The notes beneath the pieces were generated by a model. It made no database searches and was not told the DNA's origin. It was given only the letters and a program-made list of their open reading frames with translations. Made by a program: the position numbers and the translations under genes. DNA of 64,000 bases from Ixodes scapularis (taxonomy: Eukaryota > Arthropoda > Arachnida > Ixodida > Ixodidae), in NCBI RefSeq assembly GCF_016920785.2, contig NW_024609839.1, forward strand, positions 15,501,085 to 15,565,084, in the 5' to 3' direction. How positions within the stretch are numbered: position 1 is the stretch's first letter; the number at the start of each line of letters is the position of its first letter. Shown one piece after another: positions 45,237 to 56,900 of the stretch.

Positions 45237-46960
45237 CATCATACACAAAAAATACATACACAAACCTCTTCTGTGGAGAAACTGATAAAGAACGTTATCC
45301 TAAACAGACTGAACAGCTACATGGAGCGAAAACAGCTATTCCCACACCCTATGATCGGATTTCGACCCCATCTATCAACGCAAGACATCATGCTCCGGCT
45401 CAAGCATCAGGTCCTAGACGGACAGCAGAGCTTGCTCCTAGACACGAGAGCGATACTTGGACTCGACAAAACCAAGTCTTTTGATAACGTCAAGCACGAC
45501 GCCGTTCTCGAGAACCTAGAAAAACTCGGAGTGGGCGCTCGCACGTACGAATACATTGACGATTTTCTCAACTTCAGAACGGCGCAAATCTCGGTCGGAG
45601 GCGCCACGTCAGACAACATCATGATAGGAGGAAGAGGGACACCTTAGAGCTCGGTCCTTTCACGGTAACTATTTAACGCCGCCACGTTCGGACTGCCGGA
45701 GAAGTTAAAAGCGATCTGTGGATTACACCACAGCATTCACGCGGACGATATCACGCTTTGGGTGATCGGCGGTAGCGACGGTTTCATCCAAGACGCGCTG
45801 CAAGAAGCGATTCGCGTGTTGGAAAGTTACGTCGAGCCAAGGGGCCTTGCCTGCTCCCCGCAGAAGTCTGAGCTCTTCCTCCTCAAGCCGGTCCAGGCCC
45901 GCCAGCTGCTGTTGGACATGGAGCTGTATGCCCAGGGTAACAAAGTCCCCATGGTCTGGAGTATAAGAGTCCTAGGCCTTAGGATACGAGCCGACGGAAA
46001 CAACTCCAAAAAACGATAGCGTCGCTAAAAGCAACTGCGTATTAAATTACGCGCTTCATCTCCCCAATAGCCGGTATGGGGGACGTGAGCGATCGAAGGT
46101 GTCGCTGTGGTCGGCCCACCACAATTGGCCGAGTGCTGACTATGACGTAGGGAAAGGATGTCTCATCGACGGAAATAAGAGGAATGTATAAACTTCAATT
46201 TTGACGGTGGTGGCAGTGTTGCTTTGAGACTGCTATGACTTCAGGTTTCCAGAATGCTCATTGCAAACACCATCTAATTTGTTGCTCACATGGTAATAGC
46301 GTCACCAAAGGTAACCAAACGAGGGCGCCACCAAAACATCTCGCCGCTAATAAACTATTGCACGAAGAAGAAAAACCTCGTGCGCCTGGTCCATTCTTTC
46401 GTCGTCAGCAGGCTGGGGTACGTCCTCCTTTTCCTAAGACTCGGCCTCGTTGAAACGAACAAGTTCAACTGTCTCATCAGAAAGTCCTCCAACAGAGCGC
46501 TCGGCATCCCGGACACCACCTCGAACGTGAAGCTCGCGGCTTGAGGTCTGCACAAACACGGTCGAGGAGATCATAGAAGCTCAGCGTGTTTCGCAGCTGG
46601 AGAGGCTGACGAAGAGTGCCACAGGCCGCCACATCTAGGCTAGCCTCGGAATCCGCTACGAGAAGCAAACGGGGGAGAAGGCCGACGTCCCTAGGCGGGT
46701 CAGGGGGTCCTCGTCATACCAAACATCCCGAATCATATGCATTCGACACATCACGCGGAGTGCAGAGTGACGCGAGTCAAGGCGCTAAAGAAACGGCTTA
46801 GCATCGCGGAGGGCGTCCTCTATACGGACGCTGCCTGCGACGGTGGGGGCACCATGGTCGCAACCACGGTCAACCAACAAGGAAAAGAGATTTCGAGCTG
46901 CAGTGTCAAGACGCAGAAAGCAGACAACGAACAGATCACGTGACTTATTTACTCGATTTG
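45237..46960 (+). mobile_element. Dead LINE of the RNase H-bearing (I/R1/LOA-like) type, split by repeat A
   Basis: Reverse transcriptase blocks are readable on the plus strand: VEKLIKNVILNRLNSYMER (about 45271), PHPMIGFRPHLSTQDIML (about 45343), RAILGLDKTKSFDNVKHDAV (about 45450), GVGARTYEYIDDFLNFRTAQ and, after a frame change, SIHADDITLWV (about 45732), where the catalytic tyrosine of YADD is replaced by His (codon CAC at 45738-45740). The thumb ends near RVLGLRIRADG (about 45966), followed by repeat A at 46078-46345. Then LVRLVHSFVVSRLGYV (about 46378), LIRKSSNRALGIP and an RNase H start VLYTDAACDGGG (about 46815). Stops and frameshifts throughout show it is dead. Confidence 0.9.
46078..46345 (+). 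repeat. Dispersed repeat A, copy 3, inserted in a LINE
   Basis: LINE protein similarity stops before it and resumes after it, so repeat A inserted into the LINE (or took its place). It shares ordered blocks with 43258-43530 throughout. Confidence 0.85.
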
Positions 46961-47759
46961 ATCTGGCGTTATCCCCCGATTGAGGAGGGTGGCGTGAGTA
47001 ATTACTCTGGTGTAAAGAACCCGCTTCTCGAACACGGGTGCTGACGTCATTGAGTAAGCGCGAGTAAGTTTTGAAGCGCCACTGTGCCAAACCTTTACTC
47101 TGGAGTCGGATGGAGTAAATTTTGGGACACAGCCATGGTCACCTCGGTCGCCACGCACACATTTCCCTTCTCTTCCTCAACCGGGAAGAGTGGTACGAAA
47201 ACAACACAAAAATAATATTCGAAGCTACGTCGCGGCTGACTGCCGTGTCACGCACCGTGACCCAGGCTTCCAAGATCGAGGTACTCCATCAATTTACTTC
47301 GGGCACTTTTTTTCTGCTTTTGCGATTTTTTTTTTTTTTATTTTGCCGTTAAATCTTTTGTTCGCTACGGTGGAATTGCAGCCCCCCGCGCTTTCCGAAC
47401 CCCTCTCCTCTTGTGCTGTGCTGTTGCTGACATTTGGACGCCTTATTCTTTTTTTTTTTTTTTACCTTTTTTTTGCGTACGACGGACCATGTGTTTGTTG
47501 TAACTTGAGGATCGATAGCTTTTGCCTGTGTCTTTTTCTTTTAAACTCATTCCGTCGCAATACAATCCTTTGTTGTTGTTTTTTTGTTTTATTTTCTCCT
47601 TTTATATTTGCGTAAGCTTGTTGTTCAGGTCGTGTTACCGTTCTGCCAACAGAGTGAGTGAGAATTTCAGGTTGTTTGTTGTTTCCTTTGGCCCGTGGTA
47701 TACTTCGCTTCGCCTTAGGATGGAGCGCTGCTGACGCTACTACGAGCCACTGAAATTAA
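46961..47759. other. Spacer, T-rich in its right half
   Basis: Beyond the RNase H start the LINE is not readable. The word 'gagtaaattttgggacacag' followed by 'ccatggt' at about 47116 recurs in diverged form at about 50932 ('gagtagatttgggacatag', 'ccatggt'), probably a shared repeat. Long T-runs at 47325-47470. Confidence 0.5.
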
Positions 47760-47978
47760 AGGCTGGCTCAACATTTGCAACGGTTGCGTTCGCATGCAAC
47801 CGGAACGTCAGAAGCGACCAAAACACCGGAACAACCTTGACTCATGGATTACTTCGCGAAGCTCCTCCTTGCATCGCTTACCACACTGCGTACGGCGAAC
47901 TCATGTCTTGGTGCCTTTGTCGTTGCGTTCGTTTCAGTTGCATGCGAACGCAACCGACGCAAATGTGTGAACCAGCCT
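47760..47978. mobile_element. PIF/Harbinger-like MITE, 219 bp
   Basis: Ends AGGCTGG / CCAGCCT, with 'cggttgcgttcgcatgcaac' mirrored at the right end. TAA flanks both sides (47757-47759 and 47979-47981), the 3-bp duplication typical of PIF/Harbinger. No transposase. Confidence 0.85.
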
Positions 47979-49302
47979 TAACCTAATGCCGCGCGTGTAT
48001 GTAGCGTGATCGTTGATAGAAGCAGGGCGACGTCGGAGTCGCGCACTCACGTAACAGACCCGAAGCGCTCTGTTTGCTCGTAGCGTCCGCTCCGGTTCAT
48101 CCTAGGTTGAGAGGGTGTATAGAAGTGCCCCTGCGTTTATTACCCACGGAGGTATGAGGGAGCTGTTTGTTTTTGCTGATGTTGTTCCGAAAAGAGGGGG
48201 GGGGGGGGGGGGGGGGGGAAGGTTAGGCTCCTAGATTACATTTTGTTCCAATGTATATTTTTCTCGCTAAACTCGTGGACGCCGTAAGGCCAAGTCCCGC
48301 CTTACGCGCACCGACCGTTGATTCGCTTGGTGTGTGTGTGGCGTATGTTGGACCGCCGTGCGACTTGCGGTCGTGCGTCTTGATATTTAGAACTTGGGTG
48401 TAAAAACGGAAAGAGTTTTATTTCGGCGTAGTCTTTTTTTTTTTACCACGCTTCTTCATCGGTGTTTTTTGTTAGTGGTTCTTTCTTTTATTTCTTTATT
48501 TTCTTATTTCGGTAACCGCACAACGCCCGTGAGGGCATTGTAGTGGGGGAGAGTCATACAAGGAAATGACGCCACAACACGTCAACAACGACAACAAAAA
48601 AAGAAGAAATGGTCGTTTGGTACACTGAGCGTGTCACAAAGTGTGAGGCGGAAATTGCTTCGTTACCCGTAAGCCAGTCGGGTGAAGATATTACGTTTCT
48701 GTGTTTCTCTTTGTTTGTATTAATATTAATTGTCCTCGTTGCTGCGCCCATATCGAGAAACCGCGCGCTGATATCCCGATTCGAGCAAAGAAGCCACTTT
48801 CGTCGCTGCGGTCTTAAGGAATTACAGGAATAACAACGAAAGCTTTGAGTTAGTGGAGTGTTGCTGGAAAGAAAGGGTCTCTAGGTGTGAAGATCGTTGA
48901 CCCCTTCTTTATTATATCTTTTTATGGCGGGGGTTTATCTGACGAATTCGATTATTACGTACCGGCACGGCCCCCTTTTTACGAGGTTTACCTGGTGAAG
49001 TACGGAAACAAAATATTCTTTACTGCGATTCCTTATTCCCTTCTCGAGCTGCCTTACTGAAACGGCGCTACATCCGAGGGGTTCGCGGGTAAATTGAGCC
49101 CCGGCTCCCAGAGTGCTGGGAGGCTGGGAAGGGATTTTAGCCGAAGGCAGATATTGCATCCGAAAGTTGTCAGAACTTATTGCGCACGTTCCGAGGCGCC
49201 CAGCTTTTGATTAAACGTAAACTTAGCGCAGCGTTTATTTATCTTAGGTGTTGCCTGACTCGAAATGTTGGTTCGCGGTTTGCGCTAAGACTTATACTTT
49301 CT
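47979..49302. other. Spacer with G-run
   Basis: A 23-base G-run at 48196-48218 could form G-quadruplexes. No gene recognised; the frame at 48609-48833 has no known domain. Confidence 0.5.
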
Positions 49303-49482
49303 TAATGAGAAAATTAGCGCAAATACAAGGAAGGAAGAACGTTAGGACAGGAAAGAGCGCTACTTACAACTGGCTTTAATTATAAGGTGAAAAAAGAAAA
49401 AGAAAACAAAAGGAAAGGAAAGTAGCGCTCTTTCCTGTCCTAACGTTCTTCCTTCCTTGTATTTGCGCTAATTTTCTCATTA
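49303..49482. repeat. Fold-back hairpin repeat with 'ccaactagccca' tail
   Basis: Arms 49303-49365 and 49420-49482 are nearly exact inverted copies (TAATGAGAAAATTAGCGC / GCGCTAATTTTCTCATTA at the ends) around a 54-base loop. The 3' flank 'agccaactagcccacc' is nearly the same as that after the hairpin at 63.7 kb. Confidence 0.9.
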
Positions 49483-49994
49483 TGTTTAGCCAACTAGCCC
49501 ACCAGATGATTTTAACTTATATTTTCTTCTAACAGTGACAGCGTTCCCTGGTTGAATATAACTCTGTGTCCCGTTACGATATCCGTATCATTCTGGTAGC
49601 TAATACCGAGTCTTAAAATGAATTACCCTTTATCGGGTTTTTCACCGATCATCTTTTAGCAGTTCCAGGCGTAGGTCTCTATGAGGGGTTCCCAGACGGA
49701 AATACACGCGTAAAAATAATCAAATTAAGTGAAGACCCGCAGTGAAAGATTTCAAGGTATTTTGGTTTCTTCATATCTTAGATCTCAGTCGGTCGCCAGA
49801 GCGAATTACACTCGTAAAGCGATTGCTCATCATGCTCATTTATTTTGCGTTCATATTTGTGAGAGAAAGACGTTGAAGTTCGGCTCGAATGACTTCCGTT
49901 GCAGTCCGGAGAAACCGTGCAAAAGTGCACGCGCAAGGCTGCCGAAACGCGAGTGGTTTCTTGTCCTATATTCCTTTCATTCTGTTAGTTTACA
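49483..49994. other. Spacer, no recognised gene
   Basis: A 204-codon frame (49729-50343) runs through it into the next repeats. It spans repeat boundaries and has no domain, so I do not take it as a gene. Confidence 0.45.
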
Positions 49995-50155
49995 CTTTTC
50001 TAATATTTACAAAATCACAGTCCAGCGTGCGATCTTCACAGCCCAGCACGTGCGTGTTCGTCGCTTTGGAAAGCGAGCAAAGCACGCGCCATACGCACGA
50101 ACACTCAAGATGGAACCGGCCACACGCTCTTATTTGGAAATATCTATAGGAGGTA
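49995..50155 (+). mobile_element. Second copy of the TAGACCTTTCCA MITE family, eroded ends
   Basis: The interior matches 28080-28205 ('agcgtgcgatc', 'gaaagcgagcaaagcacgcg', 'ccatacgcacgaacact'). The termini are degraded. It abuts the inverted duplication to its right. Confidence 0.7.
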
Positions 50156-50572
50156 TCACTGATCTCTATGACAATTGCTGGATCGCGCTTCCCCGCATGT
50201 TCGCTGCAGCGCAAGTGAAGCCACCGGACTTCACTCGCTTGGGATACGATTTGCCGTTTTTGCTACCCTTTGCTGCGGTTTTCCAGCGTGCTGTGGACAC
50301 GTTTTCTACTCGTTCGTCGTCATTCGCCGAAGAAGTTTTTTGAAGACTCTGTGTATTGTTGAGACTTGCCGTTGTGAACACGTGGAAAATTTTACGAAAG
50401 TGCAGTGTCGCAGGAAAAAGGCACAACGCGTCGAAAGGAAGGGCTGGCGGCGTGTTCAAAGCTTCCTTGGCACGCCGAAGTGCCGTGTCTCTGTGCCTTC
50501 GCGCGCTTGGATACCGACCAAGAACCGACGCCGTGTGAATGTGTTTAGCGAGTGCAATGTGCGTGAAGCTGT
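50155..50572 (+). repeat. Left arm of a 1.5-kb inverted duplication
   Basis: About 90% identical in reverse to 51230-51630. Starts 'cactgatctc' and 'tgacaattgctggatcgcgc', and ends near 'caatgtgcgtgaagc'. It carries an open frame of over 90 codons (within 50175-50612) that the other arm shares. The translation has many basic residues and no domain I recognise; differences between the arms often change the amino acid, which argues against selection on a protein. Confidence 0.9.
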
Positions 50573-51229
50573 TCGTGCCTCTGGATCAGCGTCTTTTCCC
50601 CTCGCGGTTTAGGAACGAGCTTAATCCAGCGTCCACTAGCGACGGAAGATGGGGGGAAGGTACGTCTTTTTTTCGTCCTTAGACGATTTACACAATAACG
50701 TGCACAACAGCTCCTCATCACTGATCAGTGCTGGCTTATTATCAACCTACTTAATTTCACTTGACGTTTGAGCGCGGCTCGCCTAATTGTAATTGGTCAG
50801 CAGATTGCACACGACCATATCGGCCGCGCTTCAAAGATTTTCATTCTCGCCGTCTTGTACTTTTGCTTTCGAAAACCCCCCTGGCTCCACGACGTTGCCC
50901 TATTCGTGCTCCCACGGAATCTATTAGAGTAGATTTGGGACATAGCCATGGTTAATATAGTACATAAGAACACGTACAGATCTCTTCCTTTTATTGATAG
51001 CAACTCACCGGAACAGCTGGACGATCTAGAACTCCGTGGCCGATATATATAAACGATCTAAAGGCTTCTACGCGCGACACACGTTCAGAACTTTGGCGCG
51101 GCGTCAATTCTTGACCGGTATCCAAGCGTGCGAAGGCACAAAGATGCATCACTCGGCGTGCCAAGGAAGCTTTGATCACGCCGCGACACCGGTGACACTT
51201 GTTTTCGACGAGTTGTACCTTTTGATACG
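50573..51229. other. Loop of the inverted duplication
   Basis: Holds a diverged extra unit (51117-51225) of the right arm's inner block at 51290-51395, about 170 bp apart, and a 'gagtagatttgggacatag' word also seen near 47.1 kb. No gene recognised. Confidence 0.6.
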
Positions 51230-51630
51230 GCTTCACGCACATTGCACTCGCAAAACACATCCACACGGCGTCGATTCTTGGTCGGTATCCAAGCATGCGA
51301 AGGCACAGAGACACGGCACTTCGGCGTGCCAAGGAAGCTTTCAACACGCCGCCAGCCCTTCCTTTCGACGCGTTGTGCCTTTTTCCTGCGACACTGCACT
51401 TTCTTAAAATTGTTCACGTGTTCCCGACGGCAAGTCTCAACAATACACAGAGTCTTCAAAAAACTTCTTCGGCGAATGACGACGAACGAGTAGAAAACGT
51501 GTCTACAGCACGCTGGAAAACCGCAGCAAAAGGCTAGCAAAACGGGAAATCGTATCCCAGCGGGGTTGCGTCCGGTGGCTTCACTTGCGGGAGCGGCAAG
51601 CGCGATCCAGCAATTGTCATTGAGATCAGT
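51230..51630 (-). repeat. Right arm of the 1.5-kb inverted duplication
   Basis: Inverted partner of 50155-50572. On the minus strand its frame (51540-51085) continues into the extra tandem unit, giving two SFLGTP-containing repeats. Confidence 0.9.
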
Positions 51631-52067
51631 GGGAGGTATTCATTGAACGCCATATTTGAGGGCGATGTTTAGAGCGCGTGCTCAAAACGAGCTGACAATA
51701 ATAGCCTGCTAAGACCGGCAACCTTGATGGTGCTAAATGCACGCTCTAAAAGGACTGCGGAAGCTCGCCGTCAGCACGCGCTCAGCAGCAGCGCACACGG
51801 ATTTGGCCGCCAGTGAATACTCCCTATTACCAGGGTAAGGGAGAGAGGGCATGCTCGGTATGCTCCGTGTTACGTAAAGCCCAACCTTAGCATGATGCTA
51901 CCGTTCGATGGGGACAAGCAAACGGCCTCAAAAGAGCATCGTCACGTCGCTCGTTGCCTCTATGGGTTTGCTATCATATACGCTAAACCAAACAAGCACG
52001 AGAAATTGGCAACGGCCTCTTACCTTTAAAGTCTCATGATGCGTAAAATTCGGTGTTTAAATGGTAA
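51631..52067. other. Spacer, no recognised gene
   Basis: No signal beyond short frames. Confidence 0.5.
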
Positions 52068-52490
52068 TTATACAAAATTGGTTTGAAGACTACATACGTC
52101 ACGTTGTGGCACGTGACTTGAATGTTCTCGCCGGATTTAGGGGGGAAACTACGTTGGGGTACAGTTGGCGTGACGTCTGGTTACATGACATAATTTTTTA
52201 TGCCAAATGTAGCGGGGAAACTGATTTGATCCGAAGGTTCGCTGACGTCGGGTCACTTGACATGAAAGTTCCCGCTAAATCTAGCGGAGGAATTGAATTG
52301 GTGTAAATGTCACGTTACGTCAGGTCACGTGACATCCATTTTTCCGCCAAAGTTCGCGGTAAAACTGGGTTGGTGAATAGGTCATGTGACATTCATTTAT
52401 TCGCTAAATTTAGCGGGCAAAGGGAAGTCGTGTATAGTACACGCCACATGAATTTCACCGTTAAATTTAGCCGGAAATGCACGTACGGAT
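52068..52490. repeat. Satellite B1: about six units centred on CCGCTAAATTTAGCGG
   Basis: Variants of the palindrome fall near 52131, 52201, 52271, 52343, 52402 and 52460, spaced about 57-73 bp. Between them recur 'gtcacgtgacat' and 'gacgt' words. The best core is 'tcgctaaatttagcggg' near 52401. Strongly diverged between units. Confidence 0.85.
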
Positions 52491-53479
52491 GTACGGACGA
52501 AATAAAAAAAACATTTGGGTTTGGGGGACAGAGTTTAAAGGCAGTTGACACATTAAAAGTAGAGGGTCGCAGCTCCTTCATCATGCGGGATTGGTGTGGA
52601 CGTTTTTTGTTTCGTTTTCGTTTTCAGTCTCGTGGTTACCGGACCTCGTATCCGGGACGCAAAAAAAAAAATAATAAGCCAATTCAGCCTAGAATATGCG
52701 AATGTCGAGGAAAAGGAAGTCTTATTAAGAGGTTGACAGTCCAGCCAGTGTGTTTCTTTGTTTTCTCCTCTTCATCACTTTTCCTCTACGTTCAGCTGGT
52801 ATTCAAGTAAGTAAAAACATATAAGGGAGGTGAAACAAGAATGTGTGACAATCACGCGTCTTTCGTGAACTCCTTCCGGCGTCGTGTAGAGATCGAAAGG
52901 ACTTTTTACCACATACCAGAAGTTACGACATTCAAGATGGCTGCGCCCTCATGAAAAAGGTGTGTATAGTCGGTGATACCAAGCGCGCAAAGATGATAAA
53001 CGCCGTGACTGTGCAGTTTCTGCTCCGCTCAATTGACGCCATCGAATCGTAGATTTGGCTGACGTCAGACTTAAAATGAAGTTTCGTATGAGCTGCCGCG
53101 AGCAGTGCGTGGACCCCCGAAGAGCCGCAGGTATGGCCCCGGGGCAGTGAACAGGAGCCGCCTCGGTCGGCCGCCATTCAGAGCGCCTGGTGGCCATAGT
53201 AGGCAATTTTGGGAAGGCCTACACCCCGAATGATTGGACGCGAGCTCCGCGTGATAATTTGGCTGGGCACCCGGTCGTTCGAGATCGGATCGAGTGATTA
53301 AGGCCACGAGCCGTCTCAAATTTGCAAAAAAAAAAAAAAAAAAAATCTCGGCACCTTTTGAGCCAAGGCTTCACTGCCCGGAGGTATAGGACTAAAATGA
53401 ACCGCTTCCTTTTGATTCAACTCTGTGCAATCCCGCTTCCGTGTCGAAGCGGTGACAGTCTTGTACACGTAACTCGAAA
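52491..53479. other. Spacer, no recognised gene
   Basis: A plus-strand frame from 52307 to 52810 passes through the satellite and is therefore not taken as a gene. A-run at 53325-53345. Confidence 0.5.
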
Positions 53480-53950
53480 AAAAAAAACGAATTGGTTACC
53501 ATTACAATTAATGTTGTTTAAAGAAGTGTCGAATTAGATTACCTAATTACTTGAGAACAAAAGCGATTGACCGTTACTTGAAAATAGTAAACTTAACCGT
53601 TCCAATTACCTCAGATTTTTAAAGCGGTCTAACTTTCTGTCTGTTTGAAACCGGAAATTTTTACTGTCCATCATTGGACTGGAATCACCTAATGATGATT
53701 CTCTTACCTTCTTAATCCACTAATTTTATAAACACTCGTACTGTTGGAGGGTTCAACGATTCCTTTGTTGGAAACTTGTATGAACAAGGGGTGCTGTTAG
53801 TATGGGGACGAAAAAGCCGTAAAAGTTACAAGTAATATTAGTCATTTTAAATTAATTAGACCGCTCTTGCGATTACTTTCCAATAAACGTAATCAAATGA
53901 TTACAAAATCACTCCTAAAAAGTAATTAATTACTAGCAATTTGATTGCTT
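53480..53950. repeat. TAATTAC/GTAATTA-rich region, possible hAT-like remnant
   Basis: Many short words such as 'attaccta', 'agtaattaattac', 'gattactttc' in both orientations suggest the end-repeat style of old hAT-like elements. Ends and duplications were not found. Confidence 0.35.
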
Positions 53951-56900
53951 GCAGCGACTACTGTAGAAGTCTACGAAGCGGCAGCATGAGGAACGATCGC
54001 GCCATCGGGCATTTCTCTGCCCACTCTACCCCAACAGCCATTCAATCTCTTCCATGACCATCTCACCCTTCGCACTCACAGCCAACTAGCAAACGAGTGC
54101 GCCATCTTCCCCCTCCCTGTGTACTTGACCCTTCTCGCCCACCTTCGCACTCCGAAGCCCCAAACTCCTGGTTGTGAGTCTCCCCCCCCCCCCCCCCCCC
54201 CCCAAGCAGATGGGCTCGGCCGAGCGAAAGTCCTCGGGGCCAACGGAAACAAAAACACGTCGGTGGGGGGACGGATAGGGGAAGGCCCTCGGAGAGCCGT
54301 CCGCGTGGCGTGGCTGATGTCCCGCGATCCCCTGCACCGCCCGGAGGTGCCCGGACATCGATTTCTCTTCCTGCTGCTCTCGCTGCGACGTATCTTCGGT
54401 TCCCACTGATCCTCGTAATGATCTCGTGCTCCTCGGTCGTTCAGGTTTCCCAGCGAGAAAAGGAATAGCAAAAACACGAAAGTGCTTAGCAGTCTCGCAT
54501 GCTCTTTTGCATCATCGTCATCATCTATTGGCAATCGCTCTTTAGTTTGCTCCTTTCGGAGCTTTAGCCATGTAGCTATACCTTTTAGTTCTCTCTCTCT
54601 CTCTTTCTTACTTCCTGAAAACCGGGGCACCCTGCTTCCATAAGGGCGCACATATTTCGAATGTCGTCACTTCTCGTATGCGGTAAAACATCGTTTTGAT
54701 CTCTCAACGCCGCTGGAAGGTGTTCGCGAAATATTGGTGATTGTCACATATTCTTCTTTTGCCTCACCTATATTTGCCCTTATATTCCAGGATGAATTGT
54801 TTTACTATTTATTCGTTCCGCGTACCAGATACGGAAATCAGAGGCTGAAAACGACAGGAAAGAGAAAACGTCTATAGACCCTTTCACTGTTTACAAACAT
54901 GAACCGCCGCTTCGTCGGAAGCGACATCCGATCGCTACGGTTTTGGAAGCCTGTGGAGCTTGCTTATGTCTCCAATGTTAGAAATCATAAATCATACACG
55001 GAAAGAAAGGTTGAAGATTTCACGAGGGCATAAGACAGTACAGTCTAACGCATTAGAGAAGATAAGTTGGTTTACAAGTAAATTCGAAAAATTTGATCAC
55101 ATCTCGCGCTTTTTCGTATTTTGTGTTCACCTGGAGAATTGGTGGTTAAACGTCTCATCGACATTTCAAGCATACGGCGTTAGGGTGGGCTTTGATCATT
55201 CTTTTTATGCACAGGAAGTTCCCTGAGATGTCAACGATCGGAGCACCACCTGATGGCGTTGGCCATGAAAAGCGTCTATACGTTATACAAAAGACAGCCT
55301 GCATAAGGATTTTAACTCGAGTCACCGCGAGATCTGTGCTTCCAATGCCGCATGGCTATGCGGTCAAGGAGAAACTTGGCGCGCGGCATTCGAACCACGA
55401 ATGTTGCGTTGACTCGTCTTAGTAAACTGTCTTTTGTATGAAGTATGAGCAGTGTGACTGCGGCTTTAAAAGTGTGCGGAAAGGGAAAGACGCGAGCGAG
55501 AGCTCTTTTCCCCTCGCTTCAAAGTCTCTACCCCTCGCCTCAACGGAGCTTCTCCAGGCCGCCACCAGACGCAATTTTAAAATCTGTTCATTCCTTTTTG
55601 AATTCGATTTCTTGACTTCTCTGCCTGCAGCCTAGGAAACACTAGTCTAGGCTCGTGATCCTAAATGGCCGGCATTAAATGGACACCATCTGCACAAAAA
55701 AAAAATAAAAGTGCCCATTAAGGTATATTAACGTGAGCCCGCCCCGACCTTTTTCCGAACGTATTCTTCGTTTAACCACAAATCGAATCTGTGGGGTGAG
55801 CTACGAACTCGCCCAACCAATCAGCCGCCCTCCACTCATCCCGTAACCCCAATCTCCGCGCTTGACAATTGGAGGGAGCGTGATTACATGGCAGGAAAGC
55901 GTATGGCTGCTTGAACGAGGACGTAGTTTCCCCCACAGTATCAGATCAGGGGTGAACAGAGTATAGTGTCCTGAACGTTTTTATCCCGCCTTATCTCTCC
56001 ACCCCATTCACCTTTTACCTTCCATTTTTCTTTATAGGTTCAGTTTAGAGGTTTCACACTTTATCTCTGTTTCCTCCAAACCCCCCCTCTCTCTCTCGCG
56101 TGTACCTCTTTCAATCTTTCTTCATATCTCACTGACTCGCCAAATCCTCACGCGACCCTACTTTAGGAGCACATCTCTCTTTCTCGCTTTCTCGGACCCA
56201 TTGCGGAATGCCCCACTCCGCAATGGCTCCAGGGATGAATGGGAGGGCTTAGGCGTGTGGTCTTCGACGCTTAGCGAAGGCTTAGATCATTGGCCATTTT
56301 CCACGCACCCTATCCATTTCCTCCTCTCTCTCTCTCTCTTTTTATTTTAGTGTGTGTGCGTGTGTGTGTTTGTGCTGGCTACGAGTCGTTTGGCTGAACG
56401 CTGAGGTCAACGTGTGTCGGAATGCACAAGTTGTGTTCGAAGTCGACAGCTTCTTATTTCCTGATTATTTTCTTCTTCTATACTCGCACATTCCCTCCGG
56501 CTCTCGGATATTTCATACTGTGTTCCACCTTACAATAGAATAGATTTTAGAGGAAAGCCAATCCAATGCGTGCGACTTTCAAGAAACCTTTGAGAGGGAC
56601 GTACTGACCCGCGGGTTAAGTAATCATGTGATACGTCCCGAGTCCGCGGTTGGCTGGAACGCCATCTAGCTTTCAGCTGCGGTTCATCGCAAGGTGAAAC
56701 AAAGTACAACATTGAGTAACTCCGAGGGTGGTAGAATGAGACGGTGCTTCCGCTTACATTTGTCAACGGCAGTTTCCGGATCAGAACGTCCCACTTAATG
56801 GAGCGCGACATCGAATAATAAGGTTACATAATATACTAAGCGCTATAAAAAAGGAAGCTGAAGCCCACATTATTAGTATTTGTGGAGTACTTCAAATAAA

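Noticed and set aside
49729..50343. 204-codon plus-strand frame
   Set aside because: Crosses the boundaries of a MITE copy and of the inverted duplication, so it is a chance fusion of repeats.
52307..52810. 167-codon plus-strand frame
   Set aside because: First half is satellite B1; no domain in the remainder.
54076..54651. 191-codon minus-strand frame with DDDDD and poly-Gly
   Set aside because: Opens with GTG, the Gly run comes from a C22 homopolymer, and no family is recognisable.
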